From the NCBI GenBank assembly GCA_035341855.1, contig DAOQWA010000004.1:62001-126000 (forward strand): DNA of 64,000 bases, given 5' to 3'. This DNA is from QQVM01 sp035341855 (GTDB lineage Bacteria; Bacteroidota; Bacteroidia; AKYH767-A; 2013-40CM-41-45). Position numbers and translations under genes: made by a program. The notes below the pieces were generated by a model that worked only from the letters and a program-made list of their open reading frames with translations, had not been told where the DNA came from and did no database searches. This document shows, piece after piece, positions 33,843 through 43,056 of the stretch. Each line of letters opens with the position of its first letter. The stretch's first letter is position 1.

Positions 33843-36800
33843 TTATTTCTTGATCAGCTTTTTACTTTCTACTTGATCATTGAAAACCAGCTGTAGGATA
33901 TATGTTCCGGCTTGAAGTGATGAGCCTTCGGAATATTCAAAGGAATTCTCTCCTTTATTTGAATTAAATTTTTTACTGCTCACTAACTTTCCTGAAGAAT
34001 GAGTCAATATCATACTCACTTCTCCTGCTTCCGGTAAAGAGTATTTTACGGTGAATAAATTGTCAAATGGGTTAGGGGATACAGTATTGATTTTTAAATA
34101 TGAATTTACATGGTCGTTAAACATGACAGACCTAATTTCCGAATAGGTAAATTTGCCGTCATAATCGGTTTGCTTTAACCTGTAGTATGATCTTCCACTC
34201 AAAGGATTTTCGTCGATGTAGGAGTATTTATTTAGTTCTGAACTGTTGCCCGCACCATTCAAACGTGATAACTCTGTAAATGTATTCCCATCTTCACTTC
34301 GTTCGATTGTGAAGAAATCGTTGTTTATTTCGGTAGAAGTGGTCCAGTCTAATCTAACGGAATGCTTAAAAACATTTGCCTGAAATAGAGAAAGCTCCAC
34401 AGGAAGAACAGCATTGTTCGCTGCTAGTATCCAATTTGAAAACTGACTGACATTTGAAATGCTCACACTTCCGATACCGCTGAGTATGGCGAAACCATAT
34501 CCCCTTGGTTCATCCCATGAAAGACCACTCCAATTGCGCATTCCCAAAGGACTTAATCGATTTGCAAGGGATAGGGTGTTCTCATTAGCAGCATACTTGA
34601 GCGTTACATTCGCAGTCATTGATGCTGTATTCACCTTCCACCATCTGTCAATAACTTCATTCTCTGCAAATCCAATTCTTACCAGACTCAATACAGTCGC
34701 CAGTAGATTTGATGGAACAGGAAGGTTATCAGATGTACTTGTTGAACGTGTAGAAATGGAAACATCATTTCCGAATCCACTAAGGGGTGTGAATAAGACA
34801 GGGATATAGGAAGATGAATTTATTCCAAACGGGAACTCGTGAAGCCCTGAGCCAATATTTTTCCAGACGAAAAAGCTTTCATCATTTTCACTATAAACGT
34901 ATCCGGATGTCCTGATGACTGCATCTTGACTGCCGTTTTCTAAGACAAATGATTTACCATTAAGGTCGATCACTCCGTTCCGCAACTCCAGCCTCGTTCT
35001 GGTATAAACAGTACTTTCGCTCAAATAAACTGATGTTTCTGCATTGGGTAGGTTTATTCGTAGTATTCCATATTTGTGATGATCAGAAGTTGTCATTGCA
35101 AAACCTGTACCTGTCAGACTCTGATTCGAGGTACCTGCATACTCAACTATACTTAAGACATCCAGGAAATAGTTCATGTTTCCCGTTGAACTTATAGAGC
35201 CAGAACTACTACCATTGTAAAGTCCGTTACTATTGTAAACGCTGAGCAATCCCTGAGAGTCTACTTGAATTCCGGAGTTTGCATAAACAGCATCACTAAC
35301 TAACTGACCTGATTTTAGTTGGAGAATTCCATTTGATGCGATCCTGAAATAATCTGTTCCCGGATTAGCATGAGAACAAACCTGAATGTTACCACTGACC
35401 ACAGTCAGAGTGCAATTTGCTTCTACAGTTTGTTTTACTTGCTGCAGTTGGTGACCACCTGACCGCGAATATTGTATTGATCCGCTGCGTAAAAATTTCA
35501 GAGAACCGAATGAAGTGCTTGTTCCGGCTCCGGCATGAGTTAGCATTCCGTTTCCTGACAAACTATAGAGAGGCCCTGAGAGTAAAATTTCATGTGTGGC
35601 ATTGCTGTTTGAAGAATTATCATCATAGGACAATATACCACCGCTTTGCGTGAAGTTTCCACCAACGCTAAGTGTGATTTTATCGCCTGATGATAATGCA
35701 GAATTTCCATGCAGATATATGGTTCCGCTGCTTTGATTAAATTGTCCGCTAACGTTCATCTGAACAATTCCTGTGGATGCTTTAACGATCAGCATACCGG
35801 TGGAAACATTTAGGTCGCCGCTGATAATAATGCTTGCATAACCTGCATTTCTGGTCAGGAAGGTTGTCCCGCCGAGTACAATTAGACTGCCGTTAATCTG
35901 TGCATTTGAAGTATGTGCCGCAGCAGTCGTTCCATAATTCATACTAAACACTCCACCTGAAACTTGCAGGTTACCATTGATGAAAATAGATTCCGTACCA
36001 TATGCGGCTGATGTCGTGAATTCTGAAGAAGACGGTCCTGAAAAGGTGAGGTTTCCACCGACAGTTAGTGTGAAGCCCGTACTATTGGTATTTGAGCCTA
36101 TTGAAGATAGGGAAGTACCTCGAAATTTATCGGTATTGTTCGTGAAGTTAACAGTTAGGTTATTTGTAACGGAAAGACTGCACACTCCAGTGCCGGCATG
36201 ACAACCGGTTTGACCCATGAATATACCCCCGCTCAGATTCAATGAACCAAAAGTTGCATTGAATATTCCTGAGTTGGTTGAAGCTACATTATAAATAAAT
36301 CGGGTATCCCCGGTACTTTGGTTAAATGTTCCTGTCACGATGAATGTCGCATTGCCATTTCCTGCACCTGCAACTCCGGAATTCATGATCACCTTTATGT
36401 TGCCAAGATTGCTGATATTCCCGACTACCTTCATGGTAATACTACCGGTTCCATCATTCAGTCCAATGATAGTTCCACCAGTATTGGTAATCGAGCCGGT
36501 GTTAATCTGGAAAGCTCCCGGGCGATTCCCATTGTGACCATATAGTGTTGAGTTCACCGAGCTCAATACCACATTTGATAATGTAGTATTACTGATCGAA
36601 CCGGATTTATCTAATGTGATCCATCCCTGATCGATGGTAAGTGTTCCTAGAATCAAATGACTTTCGAACTCATTGTTTTGATCCCATTCAACAATTGCAC
36701 TAGCTCCACTAAGAGAATTGAGTGTCAGATTACCGAAGTTACCTGTCACGACACTTCCAAGGGGAGTCATGTAGTTAAACCATTTTTTTATGATTAGTGT

Positions 36801-37262
36801 GCTGCTTGAAGCAAAATTTTCTACACCGCGTGTAAATAATGTAGCTTCCGCAGAAGTATTTGTTCCCGGATCCCAGGTGAAGACCGAATTTGCACCTAAG
36901 TTGAATGAAAGTCCGGGAGATCCCAAAGTGATGTTACCTCCATTCATGTTCATATTTCCATTGACAGTAATGTTTCCATTGATCGTCAATCTTTTTCCGG
37001 GACTGATACTTAATGTAGCATTTGGCGATATGATGAGATCTTTTACAGTGAGATCTGTGTCAACAAGAATATTTTGACCGCTGGAAATAGTAATATTGTC
37101 TGATACATTTGGGGAAGTAGTACCTCCCCAAATATTCGGATCTGACCAATTCCCCGAACTTATCGGTGATTTTGGATTCCCAAAAACAGAAAAGCAAGAC
37201 CCTGAGATCAGGAACAGCAGAATTAATGTGCTGATGATACAGGATTTTTTAAATTCAAACAT
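33843..37262 (-). CDS. Large secreted repeat protein (beta-helix-like) with T9SS type A sorting domain
   Basis: A 1139-aa protein with a signal peptide (hydrophobic run ISTLILLFLISGSCFSVFG) and then SSGNWSDPNIWGG, an opening common in Bacteroidota surface proteins. Residues about 60-640 consist of short repeated strands rich in Gly, Asn, Ser and Thr (LTINGNITVNGNMNMNGG, LTVGGNLTFSG), as expected for a right-handed beta-helix or adhesin shaft. A LPVELSLF linker leads to a fibronectin-like module (TIERSEDGNTF... YYRLKQTDYDGKF) and a type A sorting domain (SPNPFDNLFTVKYSLP... LQLVFNDQVESKKLIKK). It is the middle gene of the minus-strand trio (20 bases after 37283, 27 bases before 33815). It is likely a surface adhesin or matrix protein; ligand unknown. 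Confidence 0.78.
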   Translation of the reverse strand: MFEFKKSCIISTLILLFLISGSCFSVFGNPKSPISSGNWSDPNIWGGTTSPNVSDNITISSGQNILVDTDLTVKDLIISPNATLSISPGKRLTINGNITVNGNMNMNGGNITLGSPGLSFNLGANSVFTWDPGTNTSAEATLFTRGVENFASSSTLIIKKWFNYMTPLGSVVTGNFGNLTLNSLSGASAIVEWDQNNEFESHLILGTLTIDQGWITLDKSGSISNTTLSNVVLSSVNSTLYGHNGNRPGAFQINTGSITNTGGTIIGLNDGTGSITMKVVGNISNLGNIKVIMNSGVAGAGNGNATFIVTGTFNQSTGDTRFIYNVASTNSGIFNATFGSLNLSGGIFMGQTGCHAGTGVCSLSVTNNLTVNFTNNTDKFRGTSLSSIGSNTNSTGFTLTVGGNLTFSGPSSSEFTTSAAYGTESIFINGNLQVSGGVFSMNYGTTAAAHTSNAQINGSLIVLGGTTFLTRNAGYASIIISGDLNVSTGMLIVKASTGIVQMNVSGQFNQSSGTIYLHGNSALSSGDKITLSVGGNFTQSGGILSYDDNSSNSNATHEILLSGPLYSLSGNGMLTHAGAGTSTSFGSLKFLRSGSIQYSRSGGHQLQQVKQTVEANCTLTVVSGNIQVCSHANPGTDYFRIASNGILQLKSGQLVSDAVYANSGIQVDSQGLLSVYNSNGLYNGSSSGSISSTGNMNYFLDVLSIVEYAGTSNQSLTGTGFAMTTSDHHKYGILRINLPNAETSVYLSESTVYTRTRLELRNGVIDLNGKSFVLENGSQDAVIRTSGYVYSENDESFFVWKNIGSGLHEFPFGINSSSYIPVLFTPLSGFGNDVSISTRSTSTSDNLPVPSNLLATVLSLVRIGFAENEVIDRWWKVNTASMTANVTLKYAANENTLSLANRLSPLGMRNWSGLSWDEPRGYGFAILSGIGSVSISNVSQFSNWILAANNAVLPVELSLFQANVFKHSVRLDWTTSTEINNDFFTIERSEDGNTFTELSRLNGAGNSSELNKYSYIDENPLSGRSYYRLKQTDYDGKFTYSEIRSVMFNDHVNSYLKINTVSPNPFDNLFTVKYSLPEAGEVSMILTHSSGKLVSSKKFNSNKGENSFEYSEGSSLQAGTYILQLVFNDQVESKKLIKK

Positions 37263-37282
37263 ATTTATTTACTCAGCAGAAA

Positions 37283-37597
37283 TTAATTTTGAACAGAGAT
37301 GTTTTCTCTTTTTACAGCTTTCACAAAGAGAGTGTTTTGTCCTGCTTCAGCGCGGTCAGCCAGACGTACAGTTTCAATGCTTTTATCAGTGAGGAGTTCC
37401 TGATCCTTAACGAGTACTACATTCACATTGCTATTGACTTTGGCCTGCGATATAGATGGTTCATTTAGATGAAAGAACAAGATGAGCCCCATTGTAGAGA
37501 CTGACATAAAAAAAACTGAAACGAGAATAATATTTCTCATTCTCAATTTTTGTTTTTGCCTTGTTTTCGCCTTCATACCTGATAATTTAAAGTTCAT
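37283..37597 (-). CDS. Small single-pass membrane protein of unknown function
   Basis: A 104-aa protein (97 aa if the second ATG, at 37576, is used). A strongly basic N-terminus (MKAKTRQKQKLRMRN from the second start) precedes one hydrophobic helix and about 55 polar residues with no recognised motif. It is the first gene of the trio 37283-33843-32463. Its basic-plus-helix layout resembles the N-terminus of the 32463 product, so both may be anchored in the inner membrane with the domain outside. Function unknown. Confidence 0.55.
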   Translation of the reverse strand: MNFKLSGMKAKTRQKQKLRMRNIILVSVFFMSVSTMGLILFFHLNEPSISQAKVNSNVNVVLVKDQELLTDKSIETVRLADRAEAGQNTLFVKAVKRENISVQN

Positions 37598-37830
37598 GTA
37601 AAGCGGATTTATGGCTTATTTTACGTTGATTTTTATAAAATGAAGATGCCATGCAGGGTCAAAAGTTACATTCGTAAGAATTGTAAATTATAAAATGCAA
37701 GGAGTGGCTATGTTTTGGAGTTAATGCTTTAATTATTCTAAAAATTGCATTCAGAAATTTTCAGTACAATTTTTATTGATTTTAATATTGTAAGAAGTAT
37801 GATCTATTTCTGAATATGGTAGTCAATGGC

Positions 37831-37862
37831 AAAAAAAAACCTCCGTTTTATCCGGAGGTTTT
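37831..37862 (-). terminator. Intrinsic terminator after the sigma-54-type regulator
   Basis: Perfect arms AACCTCCG (37838-37845) and CGGAGGTT (37853-37860). On the minus strand the hairpin is followed by a run of nine T, 20 bases beyond the stop of the gene at 37881. On the plus strand only four T follow, so it acts mainly for the minus strand. Confidence 0.85.
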
Positions 37863-37880
37863 GCTGTGTATGTACTAATT

Positions 37881-39056
37881 TTAAGTATGAGAAAACACAA
37901 TATCTTCAGGCGAGATCTCATTGTTTTCTGACATAATAGCTGCGCGCTCTATCACTGCTTTAAGCTCACGGACATTGCCGGGCCATTTGTATTCCAATAG
38001 AAACTTCGCTGCGTCTTTGGAAAGTGTGATAGCCGGCATTTTATTATCCTTGCAAAAATCATTCAAGAAGGTCTTTGAAAGCAGGATCACATCATCACCA
38101 CGTTCGTACAGCGGTGGAAGGTGGATGAGAAAGCCTTGAAGTCTGTAAAACAGATCTTCTCGAAATCTACCTTCTTTTACTTCCTGAGCAAGGTTCCTGT
38201 TGGTAGCAGCAAGAACTCTTACATCAAGTTTAATTGACTTATTAGATCCTATTCGTGTTACTTCTTTTTCTTGTAGTACGCGTAATAACTTTGTTTGCAT
38301 CATCAGGTCCATTTCCCCAATTTCATCCAGGAAGATGGTTCCTTCATTTGCTTCTTCAAACTTACCAATGCGACGATCTCGTGCATCTGTGAAAGCACCT
38401 TTTTCATGACCGAATAACTCACTTTCGATAAGATCTTCTGGTATCGCTGCCATGTTTACGGTAACAAATGGCTTCTTGGCACGTGGCGAATTGTAGTGGA
38501 TCGACCTTGCAACAAGTTCTTTTCCTGTTCCGCTTTGACCGGTAACCAGGACCATTATATTACTCTTCTCAACCTTCTGGATGAGTTTCAACACGCGTAA
38601 CACTGCTCCACTTGTACCAAGGATTGAAGTGTATTTGTTACGGTCAATTATCTGCTCTTTCAGTGAGTCATTTTCCTGTCTGAGATATACACTTTTGCAA
38701 AGGTTTTTAACCGAGTTCTCCAGATTAACAAGTGCATTATCATTTTTGATAATATAATCTGAAGCACCTTTACGATAGGTGTCAATTACAACATCCAGTT
38801 TATCCTGACCGGAAACCATGATGCAATGGATATCGCTGTTGTAGTTTTTAATTTTCTCCAACAGTTCGATTCCATTCATACCGGGTAACAGGTAATCTAT
38901 GGATACAATGTCAGGATTTAAATGTAAATTGTTTAGACATTCTTCCGGTGAAAGGAAGTGGGTCACTTCGAGATTGTCAATTTTTTCCAGGGTAACTTTT
39001 ATAAGGTTTCCCAGGAATTGATCGTCTTCGACCACAAAGATCTTCGTAGTTGCCAT
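37881..39056 (-). CDS. NtrC-like sigma-54-dependent response regulator lacking the DNA-binding domain
   Basis: A 391-aa protein. The receiver domain (residues 1-120) has acidic pocket EDD (10-12), phospho-acceptor Asp54 (SIDYLLPG) and a conserved Lys in YIIKND. The AAA+ domain (about 145-375) has Walker A GQSGTGKE (173-180), Walker B TIFLDEI (240-246) and the sigma-54 contact loop as GAFTDA (220-225) instead of the usual GAFTGA. The protein stops shortly after WPGNVRELKAVIERA, so the Fis-type helix-turn-helix found in most members is missing. It could activate sigma-54 holoenzyme from solution, as known for a few HTH-less members, or depend on a partner. A good terminator follows. The histidine kinase at 46411 is a possible but unproven partner. 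Confidence 0.88.
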   Translation of the reverse strand: MATTKIFVVEDDQFLGNLIKVTLEKIDNLEVTHFLSPEECLNNLHLNPDIVSIDYLLPGMNGIELLEKIKNYNSDIHCIMVSGQDKLDVVIDTYRKGASDYIIKNDNALVNLENSVKNLCKSVYLRQENDSLKEQIIDRNKYTSILGTSGAVLRVLKLIQKVEKSNIMVLVTGQSGTGKELVARSIHYNSPRAKKPFVTVNMAAIPEDLIESELFGHEKGAFTDARDRRIGKFEEANEGTIFLDEIGEMDLMMQTKLLRVLQEKEVTRIGSNKSIKLDVRVLAATNRNLAQEVKEGRFREDLFYRLQGFLIHLPPLYERGDDVILLSKTFLNDFCKDNKMPAITLSKDAAKFLLEYKWPGNVRELKAVIERAAIMSENNEISPEDIVFSHT

Positions 39057-39168
39057 GATTTTTAAACAGTGTTTTGTGAATCTTTTAGCGTATTAGACCT
39101 CATTTTGTTGCGGTCTGATGGCTTTATTCATCTACTTTTAACGACAAATTCTTACAGTTTCTACTCGC

Positions 39169-40343
39169 ATGAAAAGCCGCCTAATTCTCGCTATAATTAT
39201 CATAATACTGGCCACACCGCTTTGGATGAGAATTTCATGGGAATTTAGCCCTGTAAAATCACTCAATTTGCTCATTGTCGATAAAACTGTCCTCAATTCC
39301 AACAGTTTTAAGCACCGTTGGTTAACTGGATACTTGACCATGAAAAATACGCTAAACCTGATGGAAATTATTACGATATCAACAAGGATTATTACGGCTT
39401 TTTCCCAGGTGAGGATGAAGAGTACACAATCGAGGACCTCGAGAAAATGAATGATCCTGAGGTTGACAGCGTTGCTCAAACCTACGACATGGTATATTTT
39501 ACGGATACGTATGGAGTGCTGGGAAATGAATGGTATAAGCATCGCGATGTGAACGAAATATCAGAAAGTATCTATGGAGGCATGTCTGAAAAGGACCTTC
39601 TGCTTATGACAAAGATGAAGGAAAAAAGGAAACCTGTTCTGGTGGAGTTTAATTCTATTGGCTTCCCAACTCCTTATGATGTCCGGAGAAACTTTGAAAA
39701 ATTATTTAATATAGAATGGACAGGCTGGATCGCCAGGTACATTGCCTCTTTGGATACCATAAATAATCCTGACCTGCCTAAATGGGTAGTTCGTTCATAT
39801 AAAAAGCAACATTTCGGACGATGGAATTTTAAAAAAGAAGGGTTGATATTCGTCCATGAGAACGGGAAAGTTGTCATCCTCGAATCAGGAAAAGATCTTG
39901 CAGATCCTGTGCCGAATATTTATACGGAGAAAAAATATCAGAATGAGTATGATGTTCCTTCGATCCAGATTTACCCATATTGGATGGATATTATGGAAAG
40001 TACTAACGACAGTAATGAGATTGTGTCTAAATATGTTCTGGGTACAACAGTGGAAGGGGAGAAGATACTTGCACAACACCGGATACCGAAAATTTTTCCG
40101 GCAATCATTCGCCGGAATCAAGATTATCGCTTTTATTATTTCTGTGGTGATTTTGCAGATAACCCTACTAAATTTCGATTTGCCAAATTAGACGGCATAA
40201 GTGGCTTAAAGTTCTTAATGTATAATGCAGTCGACGTAACAGACCGGAATAGATTTTTCTGGGAGTTTTATCTTCCTATGATGCAGAACATATTAAACGA
40301 CACCTACAGGTCTTCTGAGCGCAGAAAAATCAAATTGATTTAA
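39169..40343 (+). pseudogene. Membrane-anchored protein of unknown function, broken by a single-base frameshift
   Basis: ATG at 39169 opens a hydrophobic anchor (MKSRLILAIIIIILATP) and continues LNLLIVDKTVLNSNSFKHR in frame 1. At about 39316-39318 the sensible protein moves to another frame and continues VNWILDHEKYAKPDG... DYYGFFPGE to a stop at 40343. One missing base near CGTTGGTT restores a single product of about 391 residues (for example HRxVNWILDHEKY). The downstream frame on its own has only a TTG start at the break. This is either a real frameshift or a base-calling error. The mature part is soluble-looking and I do not recognise its fold; the LIVDKTV...H...DYYGF layout resembles a protein often found near GT2 clusters in Bacteroidota (from memory, unverified). 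It converges with the GT2 gene of the exopolysaccharide operon. Confidence 0.65.
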
Positions 40344-40415
40344 TTGCGTTCAAGTATAAAAACTCATCTTCTTCGACTTGGAAGGAATTAGTAATTTAAT
40401 ACAAATAGGGCGGTC

Positions 40416-41843
40416 TTATTTTTTTCCGGCGAAACCTCTGCGTTTCATTTCGCCCCAATTTTTTACACCGGTAAGCAGATCAAGATTGCCCCTGATTGCA
40501 TAATACACAGTGAGGGGATGAATCAGTATTGGCTCGATGAAAGCTGTACCAAGGAGCCTGAAAATATCTCTTTTCTTTTTGTATTGATGAAAGGAGAGTT
40601 CCTCGAAGAGAATGGCTGCAGTTGAATACAAAATAGCAAATGAATAAATCAGAATAAATAATGTAATAAATAATTCTACGTTCAATATTCCAAGAAAAGC
40701 CATCATCACCAAATATAAAAATGCAGTCGTTTCAACGATAGGAGCAAGCCATTCAAACAAAAACCAGAACGGCATACTTACCATGCCTAGGAATTTATAC
40801 TTAGGGTTGAATAATAATTTTTTATGTATCCATAACGTTTCCGCTGTACCTCTTGTCCATCTGTTTCTTTGCTTGCCAAGAATTTTCAGACTATCAGGAG
40901 CCTCTGTCCAGCATAATGGGTCAGGAAGATATACAACTTTATATTTCTTTTTTGCCTCCTCCATATAGCGACGCATGCGGATAACGAGCTCCATATCTTC
41001 ACCCACAGTCTCATGATTATATCCTCCTGAAGCGATGGCAATTTTTTTATCAAACATCCCGAAGGCTCCGGATATCAAGATGAGGCCATTTAGCCTGCTC
41101 CAGGCCATTCTCCCAAGAAGAAAGGCACGAATATATTCAAGAACCTGTATTCTGGGGATTAATGCTTTCGGGAGGTTTACTTTGATGATCTTCCCGTCTT
41201 TTACTTCACATGAATTTGCAATTCTGACAACACCACCGACAGCTATCACTTTTTCGTCTTCAACTTCTTCCATAAATGGTTTCACCATCTTAAGCAAGGA
41301 TTCATACTCAAGGATGCAGTCTACATCAATGGCAGCAAATATACCGTGCTTTGATACGTTAATTCCGGCATTTAATGCATCCGCCTTTCCGCCATTGACC
41401 TTGTCAACGACCGTAAGTCTGCTCATCGATGGAATACGCGATTTGTAAACAGCCCTGATCGGCTTACAATGTAATTTTTGTTCAAATGATATTGGTGCAG
41501 GTTCAAGATCATATGCATCGATCATGAGTTGTAAGGTATCATCCTTGCTGCCGTCATTAACAATGATCACTTCAAAATTTACATAATGTATATTCATCAA
41601 TGAACGGGCATTTTCAACGATTGTCTTGGATTCATTATACGCAGGAGCGATGATTGATATGGAAGGAGTGGACGGAGCTGTGAGAAGATCACGGTAATCA
41701 ATGAAACTATTTCGCCTCATGTAATTCACAATATCCAGGGCAGAAATGATTGACAAGATCAGGTAAGTGCCGAAAAGCAGGGCACTATATATAAGGATAA
41801 AGTGATCTGCAAATTTTGTGAAATAATAAAAAAATAAACCCAT
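40416..41843 (-). CDS. Membrane glycosyltransferase family 2 (PgaC/cellulose-synthase-like polysaccharide synthase)
   Basis: A 475-aa processive GT2. One or two N-terminal membrane helices (about residues 10-40) precede a GT-A catalytic domain starting SIIAPAYNES (about 64-73). It has DGSKDDT, the DxD-type DVD (Asp173/Asp175) and the acceptor-site motif QRNRW (325-329) typical of synthases making beta-linked polymers. C-terminal helices (about 345-440) would form the export channel. The substrate is probably a UDP-sugar such as UDP-GlcNAc, but the motifs do not fix it. It is the last gene of a four-gene minus-strand operon, starting 7 bases after the HEAT-repeat gene, with a TPR-barrel protein encoded upstream that could form the outer-membrane exit. 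Confidence 0.88.
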   Translation of the reverse strand: MGLFFYYFTKFADHFILIYSALLFGTYLILSIISALDIVNYMRRNSFIDYRDLLTAPSTPSISIIAPAYNESKTIVENARSLMNIHYVNFEVIIVNDGSKDDTLQLMIDAYDLEPAPISFEQKLHCKPIRAVYKSRIPSMSRLTVVDKVNGGKADALNAGINVSKHGIFAAIDVDCILEYESLLKMVKPFMEEVEDEKVIAVGGVVRIANSCEVKDGKIIKVNLPKALIPRIQVLEYIRAFLLGRMAWSRLNGLILISGAFGMFDKKIAIASGGYNHETVGEDMELVIRMRRYMEEAKKKYKVVYLPDPLCWTEAPDSLKILGKQRNRWTRGTAETLWIHKKLLFNPKYKFLGMVSMPFWFLFEWLAPIVETTAFLYLVMMAFLGILNVELFITLFILIYSFAILYSTAAILFEELSFHQYKKKRDIFRLLGTAFIEPILIHPLTVYYAIRGNLDLLTGVKNWGEMKRRGFAGKK

Positions 41844-41850
41844 GTACTAA

Positions 41851-42999
41851 TTATAAGCGCTCGTCTTGAGCATGTTGTACTATTAAACGTAACTGCGGAT
41901 TGCTGCTCTCCAACATATGTTCAAGCTTTTGTTTGCCTTCTTTTGCTGTTGCCAGAAAAGTCTTTACTGCCTGGATGGATATAGAGTGGTTTTTGATCGG
42001 TTGCTTCAGTATTTTTTCCATTAAATGAGCAGAATTTTCTTTTCCTACCGCCTCAAGTGTCTTGACAATTTCTATCTGTACATCTTCAGTCTCTAACGGA
42101 TACATGTTGACTAGCTTTTCTTCCGATGCATAAGCATTAAGTTCGCCAAGTGCCTTTATGGATGACAGTCGAACAACTTCATCTTCATGATCGAGCAAAT
42201 GAATAAGTACTCCTACAGATTCTTGTTGCCGGAATGAACCGATCATCAGAATACAGAATTGCACTACTGATTTATTTGATGAGTTAAGCCAAGTGCTGAA
42301 GTCGGGGATCATCTGCTCAGGCATTTTCGCTAACATTGCATGTATGTTTGCCTGATCCCAGGCTGAAAGAGGTTCTTTTATTTTTGATAGAAATGATAAT
42401 GGTTCCTCAGCACTTAACTTCATTATCGCAATACGTGCTTCCATTCTCAATATATCATTCTTATGATTCAAAAAAGAGTAGAGGTCTGCTTGTGATTCCT
42501 TTACGTTCATCAAGGCTAACTCCCTCATTCCCTTAGCAGCCAAATACCATCGCTTATTTATGGTCTTCTCAAGAGAGTCCTTATGTAACCCGAGTTTCAC
42601 AAATAGAAGTTCAAGCCTTGATGCTGTTTCTCCGGTAAAATTTTCATGAAGGTGAATGATCTCATCGCTTATTATAGACCGGTGAAATTTTTTCGTAAGG
42701 TCTTCCTTGTCGAACTGCAAGTGCAGGTCAGGATCAAGAAGAAGACTTTCGTCATTAAAGAGCAAGCGGGTGAAGAGGGGCTTGTATTTTTCTCTGATCT
42801 TTTTTCTTTTCGTAAGGAGTTTAGTTTTATATATTCTGCTACCAAGAATAACATTCAACAAAATAAAGATAAACACCAAAAACATGACAGTCACACCTAA
42901 AAGAAATCGTATGTGTACAGGGAAGGTGTATAAAGTTCTGCTGAACTCATCTACCGTGTACTGAATATTCGACCAATCTATTTGTAGTATCCTGTTCAA
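41851..42999 (-). CDS. HEAT-repeat protein with N-terminal membrane anchor
   Basis: A 382-aa protein. A membrane helix (about residues 31-52, FLLGVTVMFLVFIFILLNVI) is followed by a basic cytoplasm-type segment (YKTKLLTKRKKIREKYK). Helical HEAT-type repeats span about 150-375 (LYSFLNHKNDILRMEARIAIMKL is one helix pair, LIHLLDHEDEVVRLSSIKALGEL another). It probably acts as a scaffold holding the synthase encoded 7 bases downstream. No catalytic motif is visible. Its fixed place between the CotH-like and GT2 genes suggests a component of the same machine, a role comparable in position, though not in sequence, to accessory subunits of other synthase-dependent systems. Confidence 0.8.
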   Translation of the reverse strand: MNRILQIDWSNIQYTVDEFSRTLYTFPVHIRFLLGVTVMFLVFIFILLNVILGSRIYKTKLLTKRKKIREKYKPLFTRLLFNDESLLLDPDLHLQFDKEDLTKKFHRSIISDEIIHLHENFTGETASRLELLFVKLGLHKDSLEKTINKRWYLAAKGMRELALMNVKESQADLYSFLNHKNDILRMEARIAIMKLSAEEPLSFLSKIKEPLSAWDQANIHAMLAKMPEQMIPDFSTWLNSSNKSVVQFCILMIGSFRQQESVGVLIHLLDHEDEVVRLSSIKALGELNAYASEEKLVNMYPLETEDVQIEIVKTLEAVGKENSAHLMEKILKQPIKNHSISIQAVKTFLATAKEGKQKLEHMLESSNPQLRLIVQHAQDERL

Positions 43000-43056
43000 A
43001 AGAAATTTAATTCAAAATTTTTATTATTATAAATTCTGTGGTTGATTCTCTCTTTG

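Noticed and set aside
37831..37862. Bidirectional terminator for the surface operon and the regulator
   Set aside because: The operon at 37597 is transcribed away from it, and only four T follow on the plus strand; it serves the regulator gene.
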